From positions 111,662 to 175,661 of the forward strand of contig CATYIV010000001.1 in assembly GCA_958407465.1 (NCBI GenBank): DNA of 64,000 nt. The letters run 5' to 3'. The notes below the pieces were generated by a model that searched no databases, was not told the DNA's origin, and worked only from the letters and a program-made list of their open reading frames with translations. Shown here piece after piece: positions 26,569 to 35,381 of this stretch. Source of the stretch: an uncultured Collinsella sp. (GTDB lineage Bacteria > Actinomycetota > Coriobacteriia > Coriobacteriales > Coriobacteriaceae). How positions within the stretch are numbered: the stretch's first letter is position 1; each line of letters starts with the position of its first letter. Position numbers and translations under genes: made by a program.

Positions 26569-26861
26569 GCGGCATCCTTGGCGGTATAGACGCGCGCAAA
26601 GGTGGACGGGTCCGCTCCAAAGAGCATGTGAAGCATCAGGCGGCGCGAGTAGACGAGCTCTTCGAAGTCGGGAGGGAGCTCGATGTCGTGGGTATGCGCG
26701 ATGTGGTGGGCGAGCGCCGAGAACGACTCGGGGTCGCAGATCACATCGGTAGTAACGTGGTAGACCGCCGTATCGGGGAATGCCTCTTCGTCGAAAGGCA
26801 GGAGATGGGGATCGTCGTCGACTTCGATGGCGATGCCGTACTGGGGCCAGTAATATGCCAT
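26565..26861 (-). CDS. 98-aa protein, possible Vsr/DUF559-like C-terminal fold, unknown function
   Basis: 98 aa with no signal peptide. Motifs YGIAIEVDDDPH and AFPDTAVYHVTTDVICDPESFSALAHHIA resemble the last strands and helix of DUF559/Vsr-type proteins, as does the fragment at the window start, but a full catalytic set is not visible. GGGAGG precedes the ATG. It overlaps the membrane protein gene (ATGA) and is the first gene of the surface operon. The resemblance is speculative; it may instead be a small regulator. Confidence 0.55.
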   Translation of the reverse strand: MAYYWPQYGIAIEVDDDPHLLPFDEEAFPDTAVYHVTTDVICDPESFSALAHHIAHTHDIELPPDFEELVYSRRLMLHMLFGADPSTFARVYTAKDAA

Positions 26862-27206
26862 GGGAACCTCCCTGCTTCTGGGCCAAACCTTCTATCGGTT
26901 TTGGCTGTCGACGCCGACCGTATCAGCCGCTACTTGACCAATTTCTGACCAAATGCTTGACGGATTGGCGTCTCCGCAGGTAAAAGGCGGCAAAAAATAC
27001 TCCAACTTTTTTCGAGCGACATTTACGCGATCGGCGACGGCGGGGCCATATGTGTCAAAAGCATCGTCTGCCGAGGAAATCTAGCCACTCGCCGAATTGC
27101 ACGAACGTAAAAATCGCCAATTATGGAGACGGTCTCGAACACGTCGACGAAACGATGCGGTAACATCTCCCTGCAAACACTGTAGTTAGCTAAAGGGGGA
27201 GTTCGC
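26862..27206. other. Divergent intergenic region, surface operon / lactate dehydrogenase operon
   Basis: 345 bp without a convincing gene. It separates two divergent operons, so it must carry both promoters. It is rich in A/T near 26990-27015 (CAAAAAATACTCC). No clear operator palindrome, riboswitch or terminator was identified. Confidence 0.6.
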
Positions 27207-28808
27207 GTGTCTGCAAGCATCAAGCCCTTCACCGACGAGTTCGAAGAGTATGGTCGCGATGAGTCTCGCGCATCGGGCGAAGCATCGAGCATCTCGTTTC
27301 CGGCAACGGAAAACGAGGTCCGTGCCATTTTGGAAAAGCTCCATGTCGAGCGCGTCCCGGTAACGGTTCAGGGCGCCCGAACCGGCCTTGCCGCCGGTGC
27401 CGTGCCCCACGGCGGGCATATCCTCAATACTTCCCGTATGAATCGCTACTTGGGCCTTCGCCGCGATGAACAAGGCCAATTTCTGCTGCGCGTGGAGCCG
27501 GGCGTTGTGCTCTCGGAGCTGCGCAAGCAGCTGAACAAGAAGGTGCTGCCGACTGCTGGTTGGGACCAGGCATCGCTTGAGGCCTACGAGGAGTTCCAAG
27601 AGGCCCCCGAGCAGTTCTTTCCCACCGATCCCACCGAGGCGTCTGCCTGTCTGGGCGGCATGGCGGCATGTAACGCCTCCGGTGCCCGCAGCTACGCCTA
27701 CGGTCCCATGCGCCCACATATCACGGGACTCCACGTCGCGCTGGCTGATGGCGATTTGCTTGAGCTTCAGCGCGGCGAGGCTTTTGCCCAGGGCCGCCAC
27801 CTGTCGCTCGTGACGGCAGCGGGCCGTGCACTCGAGCTCGATCTTCCCAGCTATACCATGCCCAAGACAAAAAATGCCTCAGGCTATTTCGTTGCGGACG
27901 AAATGGACGCCATCGACCTCTTTATCGGCGCTTGTGGCACGCTCGGTGTTATCACCGAGCTCGAGATTGCCCTGCAAGCGGCACCTGCGGTCGTTTGGGG
28001 TGTGAGCTGCTTTTTCGATAGCGAAGACAAGGCCGTGTCCTTTACCGATTCCGTGCGCCCCGTCCTGTCCCATGCGGCCGCCATCGAGTACTTCGATGCT
28101 GGCGCCCTGGATATTCTGCGTCACCAGCGCGAGCAGTCGACCGCGTTCGCTTCGCTGCCGGCGCTCGACAAAGACGCTAAGGTCTGTGTTTACGTGGAGC
28201 TCGACTGCGACGACGAAGCCCAGGCGACTGAGGAGCTGTATCACTTGGGGTGGGTACTAGAGCTTGCGGGCGGCAGCGACGATGCGACATGGGTCGCGCG
28301 CACCGAGGTCGATCGCGAGTGTCAGCGATTCTTCCGCCATGCGGTGCCCGAGAGCGTCAACATGCTCATCGACGAGCGTCGCCGCACCGACCCCACCATC
28401 ACCAAGCTGGGATCGGACATGTCGGTGCCCAACGCGTGCCTTGCCGATGTCGTTGCGCTCTATCGCCGCACGTTGGCCGAAAGCGGGCTTGAATCTGCTG
28501 CCTGGGGACACATCGGCAACAACCATCTGCATGTGAACATCCTGCCGCGCGATGCGCAGGACTACCGTCGCGGTGGCGAGCTGTTTGCCCAGTGGGCTGC
28601 CGAGGTAACTGCTATGGGCGGCGCCGTCTCCGCAGAACACGGCGTCGGCAAGATCAAGGCGGGCTTCTTGGAGACGATGTACGGTCACGAGGCCATGGTC
28701 GAGTCGGCGCGGCTCAAGCTCCAGCTCGATCCCGACGGGCAGCTGGGTCGCGGCAACCTGTTTTCGGAGAAGCTCTTGGATGAGCTCGTCCAGAAAGGGG
28801 GCGCGTGA
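27207..28808 (+). CDS. FAD-linked D-lactate dehydrogenase (GlcD/LctD-like)
   Basis: 533 aa flavoprotein with the FAD-binding type 4 domain (VQGARTGLAAGAVP, ~52-66; ASACLGGMAACNASGARSYAYG) and the FAD-oxidase C-terminal domain (GHIGNNHLHVN, ~430; SAEHGVGKIK). Members of this family oxidise D-lactate or glycolate. Here it is followed at once by EtfB and ferredoxin-EtfA, the gene order of electron-bifurcating lactate dehydrogenases of anaerobes, where lactate oxidation by NAD is driven by oxidation of reduced ferredoxin. A GTG start at 27207 has AAAGGGGGAG upstream. Substrate is inferred from context. Confidence 0.85.
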   Translation: MSASIKPFTDEFEEYGRDESRASGEASSISFPATENEVRAILEKLHVERVPVTVQGARTGLAAGAVPHGGHILNTSRMNRYLGLRRDEQGQFLLRVEPGVVLSELRKQLNKKVLPTAGWDQASLEAYEEFQEAPEQFFPTDPTEASACLGGMAACNASGARSYAYGPMRPHITGLHVALADGDLLELQRGEAFAQGRHLSLVTAAGRALELDLPSYTMPKTKNASGYFVADEMDAIDLFIGACGTLGVITELEIALQAAPAVVWGVSCFFDSEDKAVSFTDSVRPVLSHAAAIEYFDAGALDILRHQREQSTAFASLPALDKDAKVCVYVELDCDDEAQATEELYHLGWVLELAGGSDDATWVARTEVDRECQRFFRHAVPESVNMLIDERRRTDPTITKLGSDMSVPNACLADVVALYRRTLAESGLESAAWGHIGNNHLHVNILPRDAQDYRRGGELFAQWAAEVTAMGGAVSAEHGVGKIKAGFLETMYGHEAMVESARLKLQLDPDGQLGRGNLFSEKLLDELVQKGGA

Positions 28809-28810
28809 AG

Positions 28811-29626
28811 ATGAGCGATTTCCATATGGTGGTGTGCGTCAAGGCCGTGCCGGGCAGCACCGAGGTCAAGATGGACCCCAAGACCAATACCATCGTGCGC
28901 GATGGCAAGCAGGCGGTCATTAATCCCTTTGATGCGAGCGCTTTGGAATGCGCGCTGGCGCTGAAAGACGACTTTATCGGCTTTGGCATGGACGTGCGCG
29001 TGACGGTGGTGTCGATGGGCATCCCCGCGACCGAGTCGCTGCTGCGCGACTGCATCGCTCGAGGTGCCGACGACGCGCTGCTGCTGACCGATCGCGCCTT
29101 TGCAGGTGCCGATACCCTGGCAACCACCTACGCCCTCAAGTGCGGCATCGAGGCGCTCGACGAGGACTTCGACCTGCTCATCTGCGGCAAGATGGCGGTG
29201 GATGGCGATACGGCCCAGATTGGTCCCGAGCTTGCCGGTGCTTTTGAGATTCCCTGCGTGACCGACGTGAGCTGCGTGCAAAGCGCGGGCTTTACGACGT
29301 GTGGCTCGCTGGCGCTCGTTCACGGCTGCGATGCCGGCGAGGAGACGGTGTGTCTTGAGATGCCGTGCGCGATGACGACCGCCAAGGAGATTGGCCAACT
29401 GCGCATGCCGAGCATTGCCGGTATTCGTGCGGCCGAGGAGGCGGACGTACGCGTGGTCAACGCTGCCGACGTGCATGCCGACCCTGCGCGTTGCGGTCTT
29501 GCCGGGTCGCCGACACAGGTCGTGCGCTCGTTTGTGCCCGACCGTGACCAAACGTGCGAGGCCGTTGAGGGGACGGCGTCCGAGCAGGCGGCAAAGCTTG
29601 CCAAGATTATCGAGGGGATGGCGTAG
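28811..29626 (+). CDS. etfB: Electron transfer flavoprotein beta subunit
   Basis: About 271 aa, ETF beta fold with VCVKAVPGS at the N-terminus, NPFDASALECAL (~37), LLTDRAFAGADTLATTYAL (~94) and the conserved DGDTAQIGPELA (~134). It binds a flavin or AMP and, in the bifurcating type, sits in complex with EtfA and the lactate dehydrogenase. An in-frame GTG at 28805 is also possible; the ATG at 28811 is preferred because AAGGGGG lies at a better spacing. It overlaps nothing and is followed at once by etfA. Confidence 0.85.
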   Translation: MSDFHMVVCVKAVPGSTEVKMDPKTNTIVRDGKQAVINPFDASALECALALKDDFIGFGMDVRVTVVSMGIPATESLLRDCIARGADDALLLTDRAFAGADTLATTYALKCGIEALDEDFDLLICGKMAVDGDTAQIGPELAGAFEIPCVTDVSCVQSAGFTTCGSLALVHGCDAGEETVCLEMPCAMTTAKEIGQLRMPSIAGIRAAEEADVRVVNAADVHADPARCGLAGSPTQVVRSFVPDRDQTCEAVEGTASEQAAKLAKIIEGMA

Positions 29627-30832
29627 ATGAGCGGACTGATTATCGATAGCGAAGCCTGTATCGGCTGCGGTCGCTGCGTTCGCGCCTGTGCTTCGGGCGG
29701 CATCGTAGTGGAAGGCGAGCGACCCAACCGATGCGCCCACGTAACCGACGGCTGCATCCTATGCGGTGGGTGCGTCGACGCCTGCCCTGTCAACGCTATC
29801 TCGATCGAGCGTGATGAGGCCGCTGGTGCGGTTGACCTCGATGCGTACCGAGACATTTGGGTATTCGCGCAGACCGACGAGCACGATACGGTGAATCCCG
29901 TTGCCTATGAGCTCATGGGCAAGGGCCGCGAGCTTGCCGGTGCTCGTGGCTGCCGTCTGGTGGCGCTGGTCGGTATGGGCCCCGAGGGTTCTCTCGGTGA
30001 CCTGGAGCATCTGGTTTGCGCGGGCGCCGACGAAGTTCTGGCCTGTCGCGACGAGCGCCTGCGCCAAAACGATGCGGAGGTCTACGCCAGCTTGATCTGC
30101 GATTTGGTAGCCGAACGCAAACCCGAGGCCATCCTATACGGCGCGACCGCTTTTGGCCGCGAACTGGCACCCGGCGTTGCCGTGCGTTTGCAGACGGGCC
30201 TTACGGCTGACTGCACCGTACTTTCGATGGATACGGAGACGGGGCTGCTGCAACAGACGCGTCCGGCGTTTGGCGGCAACCTGATGGCCACCATCGTCTG
30301 CCCCAATCATCGTCCCCAGATGGCAACGGTTCGTCCCGGCATCTTTAAGGCGCCCGACTTCGACTACGGCCGTTCCGGCACGATCACCCAGGTGATGCTT
30401 GCGGAAGACGTTAAGGCTCGTGTCGAGATCTCGATTCCCGCCGAGGAGTGGGGACAGCAGCCCTCGATCGCCGATGCCGAGCGCTTGGTCGTGGTGGGCC
30501 GCGGCATTGGCTCCAAGAAGAATCTGCCCCTGATGCGAAGGCTCGCCGAGGCTCTGGGAGCCGAGCTTGGTTGCACGCGACCTGTCGTGGAGGCCGGCTG
30601 GTTGGAGTATCGCCATCAGATTGGCCAGACCGGCGTATCGGTTTCGCCCAAGCTTCTCGTGAGTATCGGTGTTTCGGGCGCCATCCAGCATCTTGCCGGC
30701 ATCGGTGGGGCGGAGTGCATTATCGCCATCAACGAGGACCCGGATGCCCCCATTTTCGGTGCTGCCCAGTACAAGGTTGTTGGGGACGCCGTCGAGGTCG
30801 TCGAGGAGCTGCTGGCCCAGCTTGAGCGCTAG
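29627..30832 (+). CDS. etfA: Ferredoxin-EtfA fusion (electron transfer flavoprotein alpha)
   Basis: 401 aa. The N-terminus holds two 4Fe-4S motifs, CIGCGRCVRAC (~11-21) and CILCGGCVDACP (~44-55). The rest is EtfA: an N-terminal domain and the FAD-binding C-terminal domain (GRGIGSKKNLPLM, KLLVSIGVSGAIQHLAG, AINEDPDAPIF). The fused ferredoxin is typical of EtfA in bifurcating Ldh-Etf complexes, where it takes electrons from ferredoxin. The start follows the etfB stop directly. Its 3' end overlaps the convergent HD gene by 4 nt. Confidence 0.85.
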   Translation: MSGLIIDSEACIGCGRCVRACASGGIVVEGERPNRCAHVTDGCILCGGCVDACPVNAISIERDEAAGAVDLDAYRDIWVFAQTDEHDTVNPVAYELMGKGRELAGARGCRLVALVGMGPEGSLGDLEHLVCAGADEVLACRDERLRQNDAEVYASLICDLVAERKPEAILYGATAFGRELAPGVAVRLQTGLTADCTVLSMDTETGLLQQTRPAFGGNLMATIVCPNHRPQMATVRPGIFKAPDFDYGRSGTITQVMLAEDVKARVEISIPAEEWGQQPSIADAERLVVVGRGIGSKKNLPLMRRLAEALGAELGCTRPVVEAGWLEYRHQIGQTGVSVSPKLLVSIGVSGAIQHLAGIGGAECIIAINEDPDAPIFGAAQYKVVGDAVEVVEELLAQLER

Positions 30833-31641
30833 GCGCTTGCTAACCAGTCGCGCATCTCGTCCTTTAGGCGGCTCCAGGTTGCCTGCGTGGCGGGGTCGGT
30901 AAAGGGCCGCGTAATGCCAAAGGGCGCGTCGAGCAGGCGGTGGATATCGCCCTGTTCGCGCGCCAGCGCGCGGCTTGCTGGATAGACGAGCTCAAACATA
31001 AAGCAGATGAGCCCTACCAGGTAGTCGGCGGCCTCATCGCGTTCGTCGCGTGCAACGCAGCGGCGCTCGTCAAAGGCGGCGAGCGCCGGTGTCGAGAACC
31101 GGCTGGCGAGAAATGTGTCCTCATCCACTTTGAGGATGGTGTCGACGGTACTGTCGGCGATGGTGCGCATGATGTCGATCTTGTCGCCATCGCGCACAAT
31201 ATCGCAGAAGCGCCGCGTGCGCTCGTCGAGCTGCGCGGGTAGGCGGAAATCGCTGTGATAGGCAATGCTTGTGCGAATCAACTCGTCTTCTGCCGGGTTG
31301 TCGATAAAGTCGCGGATACTTGTTGCCGCGGGCGCGCCTGCAGGCGTTTCGCCAAAGAGGACCTCGACGCCCAACGCCGCATGGCTCATGCTTTCGGCAT
31401 CCTTAAACGTATCCCAGCGTCGCAGCTGCTCAAAGCGGCCCATATCGTGCAGCAGGCCGCAAAGCCACGCCAAGTCAATGTCCTGCGGTGACCAGCCCTG
31501 TTCGCGTGCCACGGCATCGCATGCCTCGGCAACGTGGTACGTATGCTCGATTTTGAGCGCGATACGCGGATTGGCGGCATCGTAGGCATCGGTGTAGGTC
31601 TTGAAGGCCGCGGCAGCCCGCGTTCGATCGATAGCTGTCAT
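30829..31641 (-). CDS. HD domain metal-dependent phosphohydrolase
   Basis: 270 aa. The HD signature comprises H34 (HTYHVAEACDAVA) and the paired LLHDMGRFE (~62-71), with further candidate metal ligands at SIAYHSDF and DGDKID. HD proteins hydrolyse nucleotides or second messengers (for instance (p)ppGpp or cyclic dinucleotides). The neighbours do not reveal the substrate. It is convergent with etfA, with a 4-nt overlap. Confident about the fold only. Confidence 0.8.
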   Translation of the reverse strand: MTAIDRTRAAAAFKTYTDAYDAANPRIALKIEHTYHVAEACDAVAREQGWSPQDIDLAWLCGLLHDMGRFEQLRRWDTFKDAESMSHAALGVEVLFGETPAGAPAATSIRDFIDNPAEDELIRTSIAYHSDFRLPAQLDERTRRFCDIVRDGDKIDIMRTIADSTVDTILKVDEDTFLASRFSTPALAAFDERRCVARDERDEAADYLVGLICFMFELVYPASRALAREQGDIHRLLDAPFGITRPFTDPATQATWSRLKDEMRDWLASA

Positions 31642-31779
31642 AATGACTTCCTAAAAAAGTTGTGTCTTTCTGTGTCTTTCGATCCGGTGGCAATTGTAGG
31701 CGAACTCGGTTGCCATCGGGCGATGGTTCTGCCGCGTCGTTGAATGCGGCTCGGAAATCTTGTCGGGACGAGGAACGCT

Positions 31780-32472
31780 ATGGTGCTCAAAATCGTTAAA
31801 ACCGTCTGGCCGGTGATGCTTACCTATGTTGCGATAGCCGCGCCGTGCGGAATGATTATGGCGCAGACGGGAATGGAACCCTGGATGGTTTTTGCTCTGA
31901 GCAGCACGTTCGTGACGGGCAGCGGGCAGTTTATGGTCTGCAATCTGTGGCTGGCAGGTGTGCCTGCGGCGTCGATCGTCGCGAGCGTCGCCGCAATCTC
32001 CTCGCGCTTTGCGCTTTACTCGGCATCGATCGCACCGCATCTGACGGGTGCCTCGAAGCGTCAGACGCTGGCTGTTGCCGCGACACTTACCGAGGAGGCA
32101 TACGGCATCTCGCTTGCCAAGCTGATTGAGGGGGAGGATTGGGGTCCGCGCGAGTCCTTCGTGCTCAACGCGATCCTTATCGCAACATGGGGCGTTTCGT
32201 GCACGATGGGCGCTGCTGTCGGCGCCGTTGTCGACGTTCCCACCGCTATTGCGGGTTTTGTCTGCACATCGCTCTTTATCTGTCTACTCTTTTCGCAGCG
32301 ACTGTCGAGCGGCAATGTCGTAGCTGCCAGTTTGGCTGCGGTGTCCGTCGCCATATGCAAGTTCTTGGGGTGGACGAATATCGCCGTGCCGGTAAGCGTG
32401 CTTGTCGGCGTTGTCGCTGCGCTTGCGCGCGATGTTCTCGCCGAAGGAAGGGGTGCTCGCGATGCCCGTTAA
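31780..32472 (+). CDS. azlC: AzlC family branched-chain amino acid exporter, large subunit
   Basis: 230 aa, several spans with the AzlC-type core (CGMIMAQTGMEPWMVFALSSTFVTGSGQF). It pairs with AzlD to export branched-chain amino acids or analogues. GAGGAA sits 5 nt before the ATG at 31780; an ATG 36 bp upstream has no binding site and adds a charged non-membrane start. It overlaps azlD by 11 nt, so the two are coupled. Confidence 0.85.
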   Translation: MVLKIVKTVWPVMLTYVAIAAPCGMIMAQTGMEPWMVFALSSTFVTGSGQFMVCNLWLAGVPAASIVASVAAISSRFALYSASIAPHLTGASKRQTLAVAATLTEEAYGISLAKLIEGEDWGPRESFVLNAILIATWGVSCTMGAAVGAVVDVPTAIAGFVCTSLFICLLFSQRLSSGNVVAASLAAVSVAICKFLGWTNIAVPVSVLVGVVAALARDVLAEGRGARDAR

Positions 32473-32785
32473 CGAGTTTTTGGTCCTGTGGCTGTCGTCG
32501 TGGGCGGCCATCGCATTTTTCCGCATTGCCCCGGCGTTCGCCTTGCGCGGGAGAACGCTGTCGTCCCGCGTTACCGAGGCCTTGGGTTATATTCCGCCCG
32601 CCGCCTTCGCGGCACTGGTTGCTAACGATTTGATAAGCCCTGGCGCTTTTGACGTCGGTTTGTGGCAGGGCTTGATTCCCTGGATTGCGGCTGCCGGCGT
32701 CGTGGCGGTGGCAATCAAGACAAAGTCGATGCTATGGTGCTGCGTCTCGGGCATCGTGCTCTATATCGTTTTGAGCCTCGTATAA
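32462..32785 (+). CDS. azlD: AzlD family branched-chain amino acid exporter, small subunit
   Basis: 107 aa with three or four hydrophobic spans (LVLWLSSWAAIAFFRIAPAF, AALVANDLIS, LIPWIAAAGVVAVAI). It is the small partner of AzlC. The ATG at 32462 follows GAAGGAAGGGG and overlaps the azlC stop by 11 nt; the longer frame from 32402 lies in azlC and is unlikely. Located in the cytoplasmic membrane. Confidence 0.85.
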   Translation: MPVNEFLVLWLSSWAAIAFFRIAPAFALRGRTLSSRVTEALGYIPPAAFAALVANDLISPGAFDVGLWQGLIPWIAAAGVVAVAIKTKSMLWCCVSGIVLYIVLSLV

Positions 32786-32925
32786 GAGCGGGACGCGTTA
32801 TCATCCCGGCTAACGAATCCAATTTCTCACCGAGGCGGTCTGCTTCTTCTGGTACCATGGTCAAACTTTACTGTAGCAAAGCATGACGTGGGCTTTTGTT
32901 CCGCGTCAGCGGAAATGGGGGCTTC

Positions 32926-33948
32926 ATGGCACAGGAGGCGACCGCCAACGAGCAAAAGAAATTCAAAGTGCCGCGCATCCCGGGTGACATCATGATCTAC
33001 CCGATGATCGTCGGTCTTTTGCTCAATACCTTCTGCCCGCAGGTTTTCGAGATCGGCGGCTTCTTTACGGCTGCCTGCCGCGGCGGCTCCAACACCATCG
33101 TTGCCGCGATCTTGCTGTTTGTGGGTGCCGGCATCAGCTTTAAGTCCACGCCGGGTGCCATCAAGACCGGCATCGTCGTGCTGATTCCTAAGCTTGTGGT
33201 GGCAGCCGCGCTGGGTCTGGGCGTTGCGTATTTCTTTAACGACAGCCTTTTGGGCCTGAGCTCGGTTTCCATCATCGGCGGCATTACGTTTTGCAACATG
33301 GCGCTCTACACGGGCATCATGGGCGAGTTCGGCGATGAGTCCGAGCAGGGCGCTGTCGGTATCCTGTTCTTTACGGCCGGCCCCGCCGTCACCATGATCA
33401 TCTTGGGCGTTTCGGGTCTTGCTAATATCCCGCTGGGCACCATCGTCGGCTCCATCCTGCCGCTTGTTATCGGCATGGTTCTGGGCAACCTCTTCCCGTT
33501 CATCAAGAACCTGCTGGTCCCCGGCGCCAATCCCGCGATCGCCGTCATCGGATTTCAGCTCGGTGCGTCCATGAGCCTTTCGAGCTTTATCGCCGGCGGT
33601 ATTTCCGGCATCTTGCTGGGGCTTGTCACGCTGTTTGTCGTCGGTCCCATCACCTTTGTGTTCGAGCGCCTGTGCGGCGGTAACGGCAAGGCTGCCGTGG
33701 CTTGCTCCACCATTGCCGGCACGGCTATGACCACGCCGGTTGCTCTTGCCGAGGTCGCGCCGCGCTATGCCGAGCTTGCACCCACTGCGTACGCTCAGAT
33801 CGCCACCGCCGTTATCATCACGGCGATCATGGCTCCGATTCTGACCGGCTGGGTCGACAAGAAGTTCTGCCAAGGCAAGGAGGATCTGTTGCCTGCCGGT
33901 GTCGAGGCCATCGAGGAAGCCGTCGCGACCGACATCGATGGCGAGTAG
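32926..33948 (+). CDS. kdgT: 2-keto-3-deoxygluconate permease (KdgT-like)
   Basis: 340 aa, about ten spans, with the KdgT motifs GGFFTAACRGGSNTIVAAILLF, SIIGGITFCNMALYTG and VACSTIAGTAMTTPVALAEV. The family imports 2-keto-3-deoxygluconate by proton symport in pectin/uronate catabolism. No uronate catabolic genes adjoin it in this window, so the substrate is unconfirmed. GGGGG precedes the ATG. A hairpin terminator follows 45 bp downstream. Confidence 0.85.
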   Translation: MAQEATANEQKKFKVPRIPGDIMIYPMIVGLLLNTFCPQVFEIGGFFTAACRGGSNTIVAAILLFVGAGISFKSTPGAIKTGIVVLIPKLVVAAALGLGVAYFFNDSLLGLSSVSIIGGITFCNMALYTGIMGEFGDESEQGAVGILFFTAGPAVTMIILGVSGLANIPLGTIVGSILPLVIGMVLGNLFPFIKNLLVPGANPAIAVIGFQLGASMSLSSFIAGGISGILLGLVTLFVVGPITFVFERLCGGNGKAAVACSTIAGTAMTTPVALAEVAPRYAELAPTAYAQIATAVIITAIMAPILTGWVDKKFCQGKEDLLPAGVEAIEEAVATDIDGE

Positions 33949-33993
33949 CAATCGGTACCCATCAATGATGCCGGCGTGCAACTCGCGCCGTTT

Positions 33994-34044
33994 GAGCGCC
34001 CGAACGAAAGCTGTCTTGCAGTGACGTTCGGGCGCTCTGCTATT
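33994..34044 (+). terminator. Terminator after kdgT
   Basis: A perfect 12-bp stem GAGCGCCCGAAC / GTTCGGGCGCTC with a 20-base loop, followed by TGCTATTATT. The T run is interrupted. Confidence 0.6.
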
Positions 34045-34135
34045 ATTCCCCTTATCCCTGCGGAGTAGGGGGTGTTTGTTGCCCAGATTCGAATTGGGCG
34101 ATTCTGGCCACTTAGATATTGAAGGGATGGCGCTA

Positions 34136-34204
34136 GTGGTTAAGGCACTCAAGATAGAGATATTCGTGCTATGCATGATTGTTCTTATCGGGCTTGCCGC
34201 ATGA
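34136..34204 (+). pseudogene. N-terminal membrane segment of a diguanylate cyclase, cut off by an in-frame TGA
   Basis: From a GTG at 34136 (GAAGGG 9 nt upstream) the frame encodes VVKALKIEIFVLCMIVLIGLAA, a basic start plus one membrane span, then TGA at 34202. The same frame continues SRRSLFSSTQQ into the GGDEF protein, which is what one expects inside a continuous gene (span, then positively charged loop). A single C-to-T change from CGA (Arg) would give this stop. The downstream TTG at 34217 has no ribosome binding site. Read together, this is a broken 5' end. Confidence 0.55.
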
Positions 34205-34216
34205 AGCCGCCGCTCC

Positions 34217-35278
34217 TTGTTCTCGAGCACCCAGCAGCTCTTGTTTAGCATGCTCGGCTACACCTCCGCTGCCTACATTTTCTTCGATATGATCTGGACG
34301 CTCTCGGACGGCGTGAGCACTCCTGTAGGCATCACGGCCAACTGGATTTCCAACGCGGTCTCGTTTTCGCTGTTGGCCATCGCGTGCCTCATTTGGTTTT
34401 TGTATTCCGAGACAGTGCAGGGCTCTCGCCTTTTGTCCGCGCGCTATAGGGTGGTGCTTGTAGCGTTACCTACGGCTCTGGTGGTCGTGCTGGCGTTTGC
34501 CAGTTACTGGACGCACGCCCTGTTCTATATCGATTCGCAGGGCGTGTATCGTCGCGGAGCGCTTTATATGATTCAACCTATCGTTAGCTACTGCTACGTT
34601 ATATATACGTCCTTGCATGCCTTTATTCAGGCTCGAAAAGTCGAAAGTCTGCAAAAGAAGGCCATTTATCGCACCCTCGCCTTTTTTGCGGTTCCCGCTC
34701 TGGTGGGCGGTACCTTCCAGGTTTTGTTTTCGGTACCGGGCCTTTGTGTCGGTATAACGCTGAGCATCCTGCTGCTCTACATCATCTACCAGGAGCAGCT
34801 GATCTCGACCGACCCGTTGACTGGCCTTAACAATCGCAACCGTTTTGAGACCTATATGCTGCCGCTCTTTTCAAATGTGGATCAGGCCGAAGATGTATAT
34901 CTGCTTATGATGGACGCCGACGGCTTTAAGCAGATTAACGATCGCTATGGGCATGTGGAGGGCGACCATGCTCTTCAGGTCATATCTGCTGCGCTCAAAG
35001 AGGTCTGCTCGGCGTCAGGTGGCTTTATCGCGCGTTATGGCGGCGATGAGTTCGTGGTGCTCCAGAAGGCTGCGGCGGAACAGGACATCATAGACCTGTG
35101 TTCGGCGATTAACGACGAGCTCGCTCGTGCCGAGGTGCCGTATGCATTGCGGATGTCCATCGGTTACGCGCGGGTCGGCGATAGTGTTGATACCTGGCAA
35201 GACTTACTTCGCGCTTCCGATGCGGAGCTCTACCGCGTCAAGGCCGAGAAAAAGAAAGCCGGCGTCCAGATACGCTAG
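34217..35278 (+). CDS. Membrane diguanylate cyclase (GGDEF), probably truncated at its 5' end
   Basis: 353 aa. At least five membrane spans occupy residues ~7-195, and the GGDEF domain runs from ~205 (DPLTGLNNRNRFE; YGGDEFVV intact at ~275). The RxxD inhibitory site is not seen upstream of GGDEF. It would make cyclic di-GMP in response to a membrane signal. A TTG start at 34217 lacks a ribosome binding site, and the natural start probably lies in the open segment 34136-34204, separated by an in-frame TGA. It may therefore be a pseudogene or made in reduced amount. Confidence 0.75.
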   Translation: MFSSTQQLLFSMLGYTSAAYIFFDMIWTLSDGVSTPVGITANWISNAVSFSLLAIACLIWFLYSETVQGSRLLSARYRVVLVALPTALVVVLAFASYWTHALFYIDSQGVYRRGALYMIQPIVSYCYVIYTSLHAFIQARKVESLQKKAIYRTLAFFAVPALVGGTFQVLFSVPGLCVGITLSILLLYIIYQEQLISTDPLTGLNNRNRFETYMLPLFSNVDQAEDVYLLMMDADGFKQINDRYGHVEGDHALQVISAALKEVCSASGGFIARYGGDEFVVLQKAAAEQDIIDLCSAINDELARAEVPYALRMSIGYARVGDSVDTWQDLLRASDAELYRVKAEKKKAGVQIR

Positions 35279-35305
35279 AAAAAAAGGGGCGCACGCTTGC
35301 GTGCG
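35279..35305 (-). terminator. Terminator downstream of the EamA transporter gene
   Basis: A perfect 7-bp stem CGCACGC / GCGTGCG with a 2-base loop. Read on the minus strand it is followed by CCCC and seven T. Confidence 0.65.
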
Positions 35306-35381
35306 TGGCGGCCCTCAGCTCACCGATGTGCTCCATTAAGCTAAAGTACATGAATCCCCTCTGCTAAATAAGGGCAGTTCG

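Noticed and set aside
34202..34204. UGA recoding as selenocysteine or other read-through
   Set aside because: No SECIS-like hairpin is apparent after the codon and the site lies at the end of a membrane span, where a redox residue is not expected. A nonsense mutation is simpler.
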